From contig JAKALA010000001.1 in assembly GCA_021813325.1 (NCBI GenBank), positions 163,973 through 227,972 on the forward strand: a stretch of 64,000 nt of DNA. Direction: 5' to 3'. Of this stretch, positions 17,846-26,852 are shown piece by piece (position 1 is the stretch's first letter; each line of letters starts with the position of its first letter). Both the position numbers and the translations under genes were made by a program. This DNA comes from a bacterium (lineage in GTDB: Bacteria > Verrucomicrobiota > Verrucomicrobiia > Limisphaerales > UBA11358). Below the pieces are notes generated by a model. The model was not told where the DNA came from, ran no database searches, and saw only the letters and a list, made by a program, of their open reading frames with translations.

Positions 17846-19276
17846 ATGAATTCCCATTGGTCAAAATCTTTCGTGTGCGGTATTGCCTGCGTGGCGTTAT
17901 CCGTCGTTTTTTCAAGGGCGAACAACGTGGAAGAAATGAGACATGATTTCATCACTGTCCAAGCCCCATTCGCCATGCCGCCCATTCAAATCCCGTTGTT
18001 TTCACAGCGCGATTTTGTAATCACGAATTTTGGCGCGGTTGCCGGCGGCCAAATAAACATGGGTGACTCCACTGCCAGAGCGATTGCCGCCTGTCACCAC
18101 GCTGGTGGCGGGCGTGTCATTATTCCAGCTGGCGAATGGCTGACCGGCAAAATCCATTTGCAGAGCAACGTCAATCTGCATCTCGATGTGGGCGCGGTGC
18201 TGATATTCAGCCCCAACCCGGACGATTATCTGCCAGCAGTTCAATCGAGTTGGGAAGGCGAGGAGTGCTTTAATTATTCGCCGCTGATCTATGCGTTCGG
18301 CTGCACCAATGTGGCGCTCACCGGCACCGGCATGCTCAAAGCGCAGATGGACGTTTGGAAAGATTGGTTTGCGCGTCCGCCAGCACATTTGGCGGCGCTG
18401 ACCCGCCTTTACGAGATGGCGCGCACCAATGCGCCGGTAGAGTGGCGCCAGATGGCGGTGGGCGAAAATCACCTCCGCCCGCAATTTATTCAATTCAATC
18501 GCTGCCGGAATGTGCTGGTCGAAAATGTGAAGATCCGGAACAGCCCGTTTTGGACGATTCACCTGCTGCGCTGCTCGGATGTCGTGGTCCGCCACGTGGA
18601 TATTTCCGCGCATGGCCACAATAACGACGGAATTGATCCGGAAATGACGCGCAATGTGCTCATCGAGAATTGCCGTTTTGATCAAGGCGATGACGCAATC
18701 GCGATCAAGGCGGGCATGGATTTTGACGGGCGCCGGTTGCATACGCCGTCCGAAAACATTGTGATCCGCAACTGCCTGGTGTTGCGCGGACATGAACTGG
18801 TGGCCATTGGCAGCGAGCTTTCCGGCGGCGTGCGCAACGTGTATGTGCATGACTGCCAGTTCAAAAATACGGATGCGGACCAGCCGCAAAACATTCTCTT
18901 CATCAAGACCAATGAGCGGCGGGGCGGCTTTGTGGAAAACATTTATCTGGAAAACATCACCGCAAAAAGCGCGAGGCATGGCGTGTTGGGCATTGACACC
19001 GACGTGCTGTATCAATGGCGGAATCTGGTGCCAACTTATGAGCTCAAACTAACGCCGATTCACGACATTCACGTAAAGAATGTGACGATCGAAGAAACCG
19101 GAACGCCTTTTAAAATCAAGGGCGATGCGCGGTTGCCAGTGAAGAATATTTTTCTCGAAAATATCAGCATCCAAAAAGTTCACGGTCAGGCAGAGCTGAT
19201 TGAAAGCGCGGAAAACGTCCACAAATCCAGCGTGCAGATCGGCGAACTGATTGCCGACAAGAAACCTGGCAAATAA
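17846..19276 (+). CDS. GH28 polygalacturonase-like glycosidase, secreted
   Basis: This is a 476-residue right-handed beta-helix pectinase-type enzyme that hydrolyses galacturonic acid linkages. A signal peptide (SKSFVCGIACVALSVVFSRA) is followed by the start of the helix at ITNFGAVAGG, the usual N-terminal motif of GH28. Catalytic aspartates are in NNDGIDPE and DQGDDAIAIKAG, and the later conserved region is RGHELVAIGSELSGG. Repeating short strands (NVLIENCRF, NIVIRNCLV, NVYVHDCQF) show the coil periodicity. A TTG at 17840 is in frame, but the ATG at 17846 is the better start. The two genes downstream on the opposite strand (uxaC, uxaE) process galacturonate, its expected product. Confidence 0.92.
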   Translation: MNSHWSKSFVCGIACVALSVVFSRANNVEEMRHDFITVQAPFAMPPIQIPLFSQRDFVITNFGAVAGGQINMGDSTARAIAACHHAGGGRVIIPAGEWLTGKIHLQSNVNLHLDVGAVLIFSPNPDDYLPAVQSSWEGEECFNYSPLIYAFGCTNVALTGTGMLKAQMDVWKDWFARPPAHLAALTRLYEMARTNAPVEWRQMAVGENHLRPQFIQFNRCRNVLVENVKIRNSPFWTIHLLRCSDVVVRHVDISAHGHNNDGIDPEMTRNVLIENCRFDQGDDAIAIKAGMDFDGRRLHTPSENIVIRNCLVLRGHELVAIGSELSGGVRNVYVHDCQFKNTDADQPQNILFIKTNERRGGFVENIYLENITAKSARHGVLGIDTDVLYQWRNLVPTYELKLTPIHDIHVKNVTIEETGTPFKIKGDARLPVKNIFLENISIQKVHGQAELIESAENVHKSSVQIGELIADKKPGK

Positions 19277-19294
19277 CCACGCTAGACTTTAACG

Positions 19295-20728
19295 TCACAC
19301 CGTTTTCCTGGGACCGGCTTCATCCACGCCCGGAAAAGCCATGTAGTTTTTCGCGTTAGCGTAGCAGATGTTCTTGATCATCGGCCCAAGCAATCCTTCG
19401 TCGTCGGGGAGCAGTCCTTTGGCCACATCGCGCCCAATCAGATTGCAAAGCGTGCGGCGGAAATATTCGTGGCGCGGATAGCTCATGAACGAACGCGAGT
19501 CGGTGATCATGCCAATGAAACGCGAAAGCAGGCCGAGATTGGACAGGGCATTGATTTGCCATTCCATGCCTTCCTTCTGGTCGAGGAACCACCAACCGGA
19601 GCCGTATTGAATTTTGCCGGGAATGGTGCCGTCTTGAAAATTGCCGATCATGGTGGCGAAAACGTAATTATCCGCCGGGTTCAGGTTGTAAATGATCGTC
19701 TTGGGCAGTTGGTTTTCAGAATCCAGTTTATTGAGGTAGGCGGCGAGCGTGACGGCCTGCGGAAAATCGCCGATGGAATCGAAGCCGGTGTCCGGACCGA
19801 GCTGCGTGAGCAAACGGGTATTGTTGTTCCGCAGCGCACCGAGGTGAAGCTGCTTGGTCCAGCCGCGTTTGGCGTCGAGGTGACCAAAGAAAACGATCAT
19901 GAAGGAGGCGAATTGAGAATGCTCCAACGGCGTGACTTGCCTGCCCTTGCGGGCTTTTTCAAAAACTGCCGCCGCGGTTTTTTCGTCGCAGAAATCGGCG
20001 TAGCAATGGTTCAAGCCATGGTCGGAGAGGCGGCAGTTCTGCTCATGAAAAAACTCGTGCCGTTTATCCAACGCACTGATGAAAGCACTGAATCCACTTA
20101 TGTCCACATTGGCAGCGGCGGCGAGTTGCTCCACCCATTTATTGAATCCATCCGGCTGATTTACCGTCAGCGCCTTGTCGGGACGAAACGCAGGCAGCAT
20201 TTTGGTGGAGTGCCCCTGCGCGGCAAACAGCTTGTGCCAGCCGAGATCATCCACCGGATCGTCCGTGGTGCAGACGACCTTCACCTTCATTTTTTTGAGG
20301 ATGCCTTGTGTGGTCAGCGCCGGTGTGGCGAGCCGGGCGTTGGCCCTTTTCCAAACTTTGGCGGCGGTCTTTGGGCTTAATAGATCGGTAATGCCAAAAT
20401 ATCGTTTCAGCTCAAGGTGCGTCCAATGGTAGAGCGGATTGCGCAGGGTGTGCGGCACGGTGGCGGCCCAGGCATTGAATTTTTGTTCCGGCGAAGCATC
20501 CCCGGTCACGAATTTTTCGGCCACGCCGTTGCTGCGCATGGCCCGCCACTTGTAATGATCGCCTTCCAGCCAGATCTCAAAGAGGTTTTTGAACTGCCGG
20601 TTTTCCGCAATGTCTTTGGGCGGAATGTGGCAATGATAATCGAAGATGGGCTCCGCCTCGGCAAATCTGTGATAGAGGCGGCGAGCAAACTTGTTGCCCA
20701 GGAGAAAATCTTCGTGAATGAATGGCAT
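19295..20728 (-). CDS. uxaC: Glucuronate isomerase (uronate isomerase)
   Basis: UxaC isomerises D-galacturonate to D-tagaturonate and D-glucuronate to D-fructuronate. The 477-residue sequence has the amidohydrolase-fold N-terminal metal motif FDYHCHIPPKDI, the EIWLEGDHYKWRAMRSNGV region, the VCTTDDPVDDL strand and, near the C-terminus, GMITDSRSFMSYPRHEYFRR. All are hallmarks of the family, and the length is normal. It begins 4 bp after the end of the epimerase gene and is surely cotranscribed with it. It is convergent with the GH28 gene, 18 bp away, which makes a compact pectin-to-tagaturonate unit. Confidence 0.96.
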   Translation of the reverse strand: MPFIHEDFLLGNKFARRLYHRFAEAEPIFDYHCHIPPKDIAENRQFKNLFEIWLEGDHYKWRAMRSNGVAEKFVTGDASPEQKFNAWAATVPHTLRNPLYHWTHLELKRYFGITDLLSPKTAAKVWKRANARLATPALTTQGILKKMKVKVVCTTDDPVDDLGWHKLFAAQGHSTKMLPAFRPDKALTVNQPDGFNKWVEQLAAAANVDISGFSAFISALDKRHEFFHEQNCRLSDHGLNHCYADFCDEKTAAAVFEKARKGRQVTPLEHSQFASFMIVFFGHLDAKRGWTKQLHLGALRNNNTRLLTQLGPDTGFDSIGDFPQAVTLAAYLNKLDSENQLPKTIIYNLNPADNYVFATMIGNFQDGTIPGKIQYGSGWWFLDQKEGMEWQINALSNLGLLSRFIGMITDSRSFMSYPRHEYFRRTLCNLIGRDVAKGLLPDDEGLLGPMIKNICYANAKNYMAFPGVDEAGPRKTV

Positions 20729-20732
20729 AGGA

Positions 20733-21995
20733 TTATGCCCCCAACCATAGCGGTTTCATGTGCCGCTCGAAAAGGTTTTCCGTGACATTTCGCGCGATAA
20801 TCGCTTCATGTTTCCGAAGCGCGTTCAAATAACGGTCCCCCTTCTTGGCGGCCACTTTAAAACTGACGTGCAGCAATTGCCGGAAGCTCGGATTGAACGC
20901 GGGATTTTTTTGATCGTGACGCAATGCCCCAGTGAACTGAGCCGATGACCAGCCATTCACCTCAGACGCCGATGGCAACTGCGATTTGTCGATGTCAATT
21001 ACGCTGGCATAGGGCGCGCAGAATTCGTCCACACGCTCAATGGCATAGGCGTAGATTTCTTTGGCAATTTCCAATCCATCACCCCCGGCCTCGGCCAAAC
21101 CGATGAGTTCTTCCAGCCAGGTGGTTCCCGCGGTTTTGATGTGAACGCCGGCGCCGGTCTTTTTCAAGGCCTTGCGCATCGGTTCGTAAATGGAAAATTT
21201 GTCGCTGCCGGAATGCACGCTCAGTTTGAGCGAAGGCGGCAAACCGTATTTCTGAATGGCGAACGCGATGACCGCCAGATCGTCATTGAACTCCTGTTCG
21301 AACTGGCGAATATCGCCCACGTAATCCACGCCTTTGTTGAAGCGCCCGGTGAATTTGGGTGCGATGGTCTGCAGCGGGATTTGTTCATCCGCCAGCGCGG
21401 CGAGAATGATCAACAATTCCGGCGGCGTCTGCGGACTGTCGGTTTCATCCATGGAAACTTCGGTGATAAAGTTTGCCGCGCCCTTGGAAGCCGCAATGTG
21501 CCGGTAAATCGTTCCCGCATCTTGCACGGCCAGAAGAAACTTGTTGGCCACGCGCTCTACTTCGGCACGGGAAATTTGCAAAGGAAGATCAATGCCGGAA
21601 ATGGCGACCTGGCCTGCCAGCTCCGGATGCCGATCCGCAAACGCCTTCCCGTCTTCCGCCCGGGCCGGTTTGCCAATGGAGTCGGCAACATCAATCGTAA
21701 AGAAATCCGATGGGGCGATGAACCGATCGACCGTTTCGAGCCGGATGTGATCGGCGTCCACATGATAGGCGCCTTTCCAACCCAAGGCGCTCACGGCCGC
21801 ATCGGCTTCGGCGCGCAGGCTGGAAGGCTCGGTGCCGATGAAGGAATGTTCGCGATTGGATTTGTTCCAGACCGGCGTAAATTCGGCACCCAATTCAAGG
21901 GCCAGTTCGCAGGCCCGCAATTGGGCCCGGCCCTGATGGCCAAACCGGTCGCCCATGCCGAAGGAATATTTGCCGAGCAAAAGATATGGATTCAT
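20733..21995 (-). CDS. uxaE: Tagaturonate/fructuronate epimerase family protein
   Basis: This 420-residue protein resembles the UxaE family described from Thermotoga, which epimerises D-tagaturonate to D-fructuronate so that galacturonate can enter the glucuronate route. Characteristic pieces are LGKYSFGMGDRFGHQG at the N-terminus, the DADHIRLETVDRF strand, ISEVSMDET-like ITEVSMDETDSPQTP, APKFTGRFNKGVDYVGD and LSVHSGSDKFSIY. His, Asp and Glu residues in these strands are likely metal ligands. The direct operon partner is uxaC. No uxaB, uxuA, kdgK or kdgA is in the window, so the later steps must be elsewhere. Confidence 0.88.
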   Translation of the reverse strand: MNPYLLLGKYSFGMGDRFGHQGRAQLRACELALELGAEFTPVWNKSNREHSFIGTEPSSLRAEADAAVSALGWKGAYHVDADHIRLETVDRFIAPSDFFTIDVADSIGKPARAEDGKAFADRHPELAGQVAISGIDLPLQISRAEVERVANKFLLAVQDAGTIYRHIAASKGAANFITEVSMDETDSPQTPPELLIILAALADEQIPLQTIAPKFTGRFNKGVDYVGDIRQFEQEFNDDLAVIAFAIQKYGLPPSLKLSVHSGSDKFSIYEPMRKALKKTGAGVHIKTAGTTWLEELIGLAEAGGDGLEIAKEIYAYAIERVDEFCAPYASVIDIDKSQLPSASEVNGWSSAQFTGALRHDQKNPAFNPSFRQLLHVSFKVAAKKGDRYLNALRKHEAIIARNVTENLFERHMKPLWLGA

Positions 21996-22109
21996 AGAAA
22001 TAAAATTGATGTAACCCTCCTGCGACCAGAGCCTGTCAGGATTGCTCCAATGCTAAGGGACCCCGGCGGCAATGCCCAATCGCCAATAGTGGGGATGCCC
22101 CCCCGATTC

Positions 22110-22433
22110 TTATTCGGGAAACATAACCGCCAACTGTTGATCAATTGTCTCCCGGATGCGCTCTTCCGAAACAAAGGCTGTCACGATCCCCGGCACGTCA
22201 AAATCCAATCCCACCTCGTTTTCGCGCACATTTGCCACACCCGAGATATTGGCGCCAAAAAAGCCCTTTTTGGCCTTGAAAGAAAATTGCAATTGATCAC
22301 CAACCCAGCCTTTACTCGGATCTTTAATCGTGACGCCGCCGGGCAATTCACGTCGCAATAATTCATCCAGGAACGCATCAATCCGGGCTTTGGCCTCCGC
22401 TTTACGGACATGGTGTTTGCGCGAAATTTGCAT
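22110..22433 (-). CDS. Polyhydroxyalkanoic acid system family protein
   Basis: This is a 107-residue soluble protein that matches by eye the small PHA-granule-region family (PHA_gran_rgn, PF09650). It begins with a short basic helix and HHVRKAEAKARIDAFLDEL, followed by a beta-rich middle (WVGDQLQFSFKAKKGFFGANISGVANVRENEVGLDFDVPG in consecutive strands) and an acidic helix ending IDQQLAVMFPE. The family name comes from genomic association with PHA synthesis; the biochemical role is not known, and no PHA synthase is in view. It lies about 115 bp upstream of uxaE on the same strand and could share its transcript. Confidence 0.72.
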   Translation of the reverse strand: MQISRKHHVRKAEAKARIDAFLDELLRRELPGGVTIKDPSKGWVGDQLQFSFKAKKGFFGANISGVANVRENEVGLDFDVPGIVTAFVSEERIRETIDQQLAVMFPE

Positions 22434-22591
22434 AATTCTGGCGTTTTACCGTAGTTGTATGCCGGAAGTTTGCCAGAGCTAATACCCCCGGTGCAAGCGA
22501 TGCGTCCGTTAGCACGCCCAGAACAATCGATGGCGCAATTCACCAAATGGTCGTTGAGTCCGCCGGGTTATTTCTGATAGGCTGCGCCTTT

Positions 22592-22927
22592 ATGAGTAAA
22601 CCCGCCGCTTGTCCGATGTGTGAAATGCCCGAACTTCTGGAGCATCCCGACCGCTATGAATGTGTCACCTGCGGCCACGAATGGGAACGGGCCGCCGAGC
22701 CGGAGGCCGAACCCGGTCCGAGGATCGTCAAGGACGCGCATGGCAACGTTTTGGCGGACGGTGACTGCGTGATCTTAATCAAAGATTTAAAGCTGGGCGG
22801 CTCGCAAGTGCTCAAAGGCGGCACCAAATCCAAGCCCATCCGCTTGGTCGAGGGAGATCACGAAATTTCCTGCAAAGTGGACGGCATTGCCGTCGGTCTG
22901 AAGGCGTGTTTTGTGAAGAAGGCCTGA
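22592..22927 (+). CDS. PhnA/YjdM-like zinc-ribbon protein
   Basis: This is a 111-residue cytoplasmic protein. The N-terminus holds a four-Cys zinc ribbon (CPMCEMPELLEHPDRYECVTCGHEW in two adjoining parts). The C-terminal half carries the PhnA-domain pattern VLADGDCVILIKDLKLGGS, then VLKGGTKSKPIRLVEGDHEI and GIAVGLKACFVKK. The original phn link comes from the E. coli locus, but the protein is not needed for phosphonate use and its role is unclear. The frame is open from 22547, but the ATG at 22592 places the zinc ribbon at the N-terminus as in the family. Confidence 0.85.
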   Translation: MSKPAACPMCEMPELLEHPDRYECVTCGHEWERAAEPEAEPGPRIVKDAHGNVLADGDCVILIKDLKLGGSQVLKGGTKSKPIRLVEGDHEISCKVDGIAVGLKACFVKKA

Positions 22928-22966
22928 GCTGGGTCTTTTCAGTCATTCAGAACATCGCCTTGACGG

Positions 22967-24136
22967 CTAGACGCGCAGAAATATTTTTCGGACGTATAGA
23001 AACCGGCAGATCAAAACAGAGAAGCCCAAGGCCAGAAGAGCTGTCGCCAAATCGCCCAGACCGTGAAAGATCCGGTCGAGTCCCGCGTGTATTTCACCGC
23101 CGGTAAAACAACGGGCAATGGATTCCAGCCGGATAAAGTGCGCCGCCAAATAGATGGTGATGGCGTTCATGCCAATCCAGACAAACGGCTGGCACCAGAG
23201 CCGGCGTTGCTTGATGTCGATGACGTGATAAAACAAGGCCAGCAGCAGCGAGCTGATGCCGCCGGTAAAGAGCACGAACGAGGAGGTCCAGATTTTTTTG
23301 ATGATGGGAAATTGCAGGTGCCACAGCAGTCCCAACGCCACACCAGCGAGGCCCCACCAAACCAATAATCGGACTTTACGCGCGGGTTCGATCGCAGAAT
23401 TCTTCAATAATAATCCGGCAAAAACCCCGAGCAGTGTAGTGGCGATCGCCGGCAGCGTGCTGAGGATTCCTTCCGGATCGTGGTCGCCATCCCATTTCCG
23501 AAACGGCAGATACATTTTGTCAATCCAGTTGGCTAAATTGTGTCCTTCCGCATAGTCGCCGGCGCCAAAGCCCGGCACCGGGATGAAAGTGACCATGGCC
23601 CAATAACCCGCCAGCAAAGTCACGGTCAAAGCAACCAGCTTGCGTGGACTCATCCAGACAAAAGCCAGTCCGGCTCCGCAAAAACACAACGCCAAACGTT
23701 GCAAAACACCTAAAAGCCGCGTGTGTTCCAGGCCGCCGTCGATGCCCCCGTAAACCAAAACCCCGAGCAGATACAAAAGGAGAGTGCGTTTGATAATTTT
23801 CCCGGTGGTGGCGGCGCGACCTTCACTCGCCAGGGATTTGGACAGGGAAAACACCAATGAAACTCCCACGATGAAGGCAAACAACGGAAAGATCAGATCG
23901 TAGAAATGAAACCCAGCCCACGGCGCATGTTGCACCCGATCGTTCAGCGATGGCGTCATCGGAAACATTTTGGAGAGCGCCTCGAACACTTCCTCCATGC
24001 CCACGATAAAAAACATGTCCAAACCGCGCAATGCATCCACCGACATGACTCGTTGCAGTGATGGAGAACCTTTGGCCGGGAAAGTTTCAGTCCGTCCGGC
24101 AGATTGTTGCGATGAACCAGTTGGGCTGGCAGGCAT
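22967..24136 (-). CDS. DUF5009/heparan-alpha-glucosaminide N-acetyltransferase-like membrane protein
   Basis: This is a 389-residue integral membrane protein with about ten hydrophobic segments. After a polar N-terminus of about 30 residues comes MSVDALRGLDMFFIVG, the opening motif of the acyltransferase-like DUF5009/DUF1624 group. Two conserved motifs follow: FHFYDLIFPLFAFIVGVSL, and later VLQRLALCFCGAGLAF and WIGMNAITIYLAAH. Members related to human HGSNAT move an acetyl group across the membrane onto a sugar amine. The bacterial substrate is unknown. It is the last gene of the minus-strand run that starts with the GH2 enzyme, which suggests modification of imported or periplasmic oligosaccharides. 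Confidence 0.82.
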   Translation of the reverse strand: MPASPTGSSQQSAGRTETFPAKGSPSLQRVMSVDALRGLDMFFIVGMEEVFEALSKMFPMTPSLNDRVQHAPWAGFHFYDLIFPLFAFIVGVSLVFSLSKSLASEGRAATTGKIIKRTLLLYLLGVLVYGGIDGGLEHTRLLGVLQRLALCFCGAGLAFVWMSPRKLVALTVTLLAGYWAMVTFIPVPGFGAGDYAEGHNLANWIDKMYLPFRKWDGDHDPEGILSTLPAIATTLLGVFAGLLLKNSAIEPARKVRLLVWWGLAGVALGLLWHLQFPIIKKIWTSSFVLFTGGISSLLLALFYHVIDIKQRRLWCQPFVWIGMNAITIYLAAHFIRLESIARCFTGGEIHAGLDRIFHGLGDLATALLALGFSVLICRFLYVRKIFLRV

Positions 24137-24255
24137 GCCCGGAATTTAGGAGCCAGCTTGGGAGAGTTCAAGGAAAACTGCTGGCCGGCTTTTGATTGAC
24201 TCCTGTTTGCACAGGCGGCCAACCCCGCTTCGCAAGCAACTCTTTGATTGCGATT

Positions 24256-26769
24256 TCATCTCCGCCCATCGGAAGGCAACTTCACCAGGCGCAGATCAAA
24301 CAATCCACCGGCCGAGTTCCCCGGATGAGCCTGAAATTTCACGGTGATTTCGTTCTGATCGCCGACCAATGAAGGAGCAAGTGGAAGCTCAAAATGGATA
24401 TAGTCGTCCTGGCCATTGTCGCCCAAAGACCGCGTTTCCTGAAGCTGTCCATTGACGAGCACATCGAACGTTCGCGCGCCGCGCTCACGTCCCCAATAGG
24501 TGCAACGCAAGGCCTGTGGTTGATCCTTCTCCGCCAGCTTCAGCTTGAAGCTGAACCAGCCGCCGTCGCGGGCATCGCGCCAATTGAGCGCCGTTTCCTG
24601 TCCGTAGGCGCCCGCGCCGGTGAAGGTCCGGTCTCCGGCCAGCGCATGGGCTTTTTCCGATGCTTCGTCCCCAATGACCACCCGATCCGCCGTGCGTTTG
24701 TCCAAATCCGCAGCCGCTTTGGCCGCCGCCTCGCGTTTCGTCTGCAAATCCCGCCATTCGCCTGCGGAAAGGCGCTTCCAATAAATGTCGTAACGCTGGA
24801 AATGATTTTCGTAAAACGGGATCAGGCTGATCGGACCGTTCTGCGCCAAATTACCCGTATCAAAATGCAAAGGCTTGTCGGTGTCGCGGTGAAGGTGCCG
24901 GATCACATCGGCGGCGGAATCCGCGACGAGAACCGGCTCGGCGCTCTCCGGCAGCAGCTTGGTGGGAACGGCCGTGTTGATCTGCCAGAAATCTTCCTTG
25001 GTCAAACCGCCCGTCCGCCCCAGCTCGCCCGAAAGCACGATCGGCCCATACAAGAGCGCGACGTGATGAGCATCGCCCGGCAAGGTTTCGGCGCTCAAAT
25101 GCATGGGAAACGCCAGGCGCACGACATCGCCGCTGTGCCAGGCGCGGTTGATTTCCTCATAACTTTCGGGTTGGGATGTCGCCGTGACCAGTTGTCCATT
25201 CACCGTAATTTTTAATTGGCCTGCCGGCACCCACGACGGATGGCGCAGGCGCAAAGTAAATTTGGCAGCGGGCTGCCGGCATTGAAACGTCAGTGTGGTC
25301 GCTTGTTCGTTGGGGAAATCCGTCGCCTGGCGCACGCTCACGCCACGCGCTTTCCATTCAAGCTGTGCGCTGGCGAACAGGTTCACATCGAGCGCCGTGT
25401 TGTCTGGCGCATGCGTAAAAATCATTCGGCCATATTTTCCGGGCACCTCAAGTCCGGTGCCGGTGCAGCACCACATGGAATCAAATTCATCCGAATACAC
25501 GCGGTAACCGTTTGGGCGCATCGTCGTATAATAGCAGCACATCGCCCGCTCCGGATCATGCGAGGCGAGAATGTGATTGAACAACACGCGCTCGTAGTAA
25601 TCCACGCGCTTTGCGGTTGGATCCGTTTCAAACAAGGCTTCGGTCAGTCGCAGCATGTTCACCGAGTTGCAGGATTCCGGGCCGGCCGGCGCATACATGG
25701 CCGATTTGAAATCCGCCGGATCAAAGAAATGCTCGTTCGCGCTGTTGCCGCCAATCACCCAGCTGCGCCGCGTCACCACGTCGTCCCAGAAATTCATGGC
25801 CGCCTCGTGCAACCGCGGCTCACCGGTGATTTGATAAATATCCTCAAAACCGGTGTATTTCGGGATGTTGGAGTTCGCATGAAAATGCGTGATGAAATCG
25901 CGCTGGTTGTCCGCCAGCGGCGTGAGCATGCGTTCGTGGCAGATTTGCCGCGCCCACTTGAGAAATTTGGCGTCGCCGCTCAAGAGATAGGCATCGGCGA
26001 ACGACTCGGGCAACGATCCGTGCTCGCACTGCATGAGGGTCTGGATTTGCTGTTCATCAAGCTGGTTGAGCACATCGTTGCCAAACCAGTCCGCCAGCTT
26101 CAGAAAAACGGTTTTGGCCTTTTCATTTCCAGTCGCCTCGTAAACCGCCACCAGCCCGAGCATCAATTTGTTCAGCGTGTAGGTCGGCTCGAAATGGCCG
26201 TTGATTTGATAGCCATTCCACGGCAGGCCATCGATTTCGATTTTGCCGGCGGCAATTTCCGCGAACACCTGCCTGCCATTTTCAACGGCCAGCATGTAGC
26301 CCGAATGATTGGCTGCCTGCACCTCGGCCAGTTGATCCACGATGTAATTGAGCCGCCGCCGCAAGACTTCATCGCCAGTCGCCTGCACGGTCATGGCCGC
26401 GCCGCTCAGGTAAAATCCGAGAATGTGCCCGGGCAACGGACGGCCTTCCGATTCCCAGCCGCGATAAGGCGGCGCCTTCGGGTCCAACCCGGCTTCACGA
26501 CGAAACCAGCTCAATAACCGATCCGGTTCCAACCGGAGCAAATATTGTCGGTTAAGTTCCTGCTGGCGTTGCAGCGGACCATCCAGCAACCGGACATCTG
26601 AAAGCGAAAAGAACGCCGCCTTGGGCGTCACGGGATGCGGTGTGAACACAGGCGTTTCAGCACCATTGGCCGCTTTGGTGCCAGCGTTGAAAACAATCAG
26701 CAGCCCGATCAGAGTGAAACCAACTGAACGCTTGAAACGCGTGTGAACAGCAATGCTGAGGCTTCTCAT
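24256..26769 (-). CDS. GH127 beta-L-arabinofuranosidase-like enzyme (DUF1680), secreted
   Basis: This is an 837-residue secreted enzyme. A signal anchor (RFKRSVGFTLIGLLIVFNAGTKAANG) is followed by FFSLSDVRLLDGPLQRQQELN, the start of the DUF1680 alpha/alpha barrel. Family hallmarks include the GPESCNSVNMLRL motif carrying a catalytic Glu and a Cys, and CCTGTGLEVPGKYG with the paired cysteines that act as nucleophile and zinc ligands in the characterised Bifidobacterium enzyme. The C-terminal 130 residues form a separate beta-sandwich (DRTFTGAGAYGQETALNW to FDLRLVKLP), probably sugar binding. It is predicted to release L-arabinofuranose from arabinan or extensin-like chains and is cotranscribed with GH31, GH43 and GH2. 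Confidence 0.9.
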   Translation of the reverse strand: MRSLSIAVHTRFKRSVGFTLIGLLIVFNAGTKAANGAETPVFTPHPVTPKAAFFSLSDVRLLDGPLQRQQELNRQYLLRLEPDRLLSWFRREAGLDPKAPPYRGWESEGRPLPGHILGFYLSGAAMTVQATGDEVLRRRLNYIVDQLAEVQAANHSGYMLAVENGRQVFAEIAAGKIEIDGLPWNGYQINGHFEPTYTLNKLMLGLVAVYEATGNEKAKTVFLKLADWFGNDVLNQLDEQQIQTLMQCEHGSLPESFADAYLLSGDAKFLKWARQICHERMLTPLADNQRDFITHFHANSNIPKYTGFEDIYQITGEPRLHEAAMNFWDDVVTRRSWVIGGNSANEHFFDPADFKSAMYAPAGPESCNSVNMLRLTEALFETDPTAKRVDYYERVLFNHILASHDPERAMCCYYTTMRPNGYRVYSDEFDSMWCCTGTGLEVPGKYGRMIFTHAPDNTALDVNLFASAQLEWKARGVSVRQATDFPNEQATTLTFQCRQPAAKFTLRLRHPSWVPAGQLKITVNGQLVTATSQPESYEEINRAWHSGDVVRLAFPMHLSAETLPGDAHHVALLYGPIVLSGELGRTGGLTKEDFWQINTAVPTKLLPESAEPVLVADSAADVIRHLHRDTDKPLHFDTGNLAQNGPISLIPFYENHFQRYDIYWKRLSAGEWRDLQTKREAAAKAAADLDKRTADRVVIGDEASEKAHALAGDRTFTGAGAYGQETALNWRDARDGGWFSFKLKLAEKDQPQALRCTYWGRERGARTFDVLVNGQLQETRSLGDNGQDDYIHFELPLAPSLVGDQNEITVKFQAHPGNSAGGLFDLRLVKLPSDGRR

Positions 26770-26852
26770 AGGCGAAATGGCATCCTACAAGAACATTCCC
26801 ATCTGTCTTGTGGCCTTAAACGGCCACATTTCACTCCAACGCTCGCAAGCGA

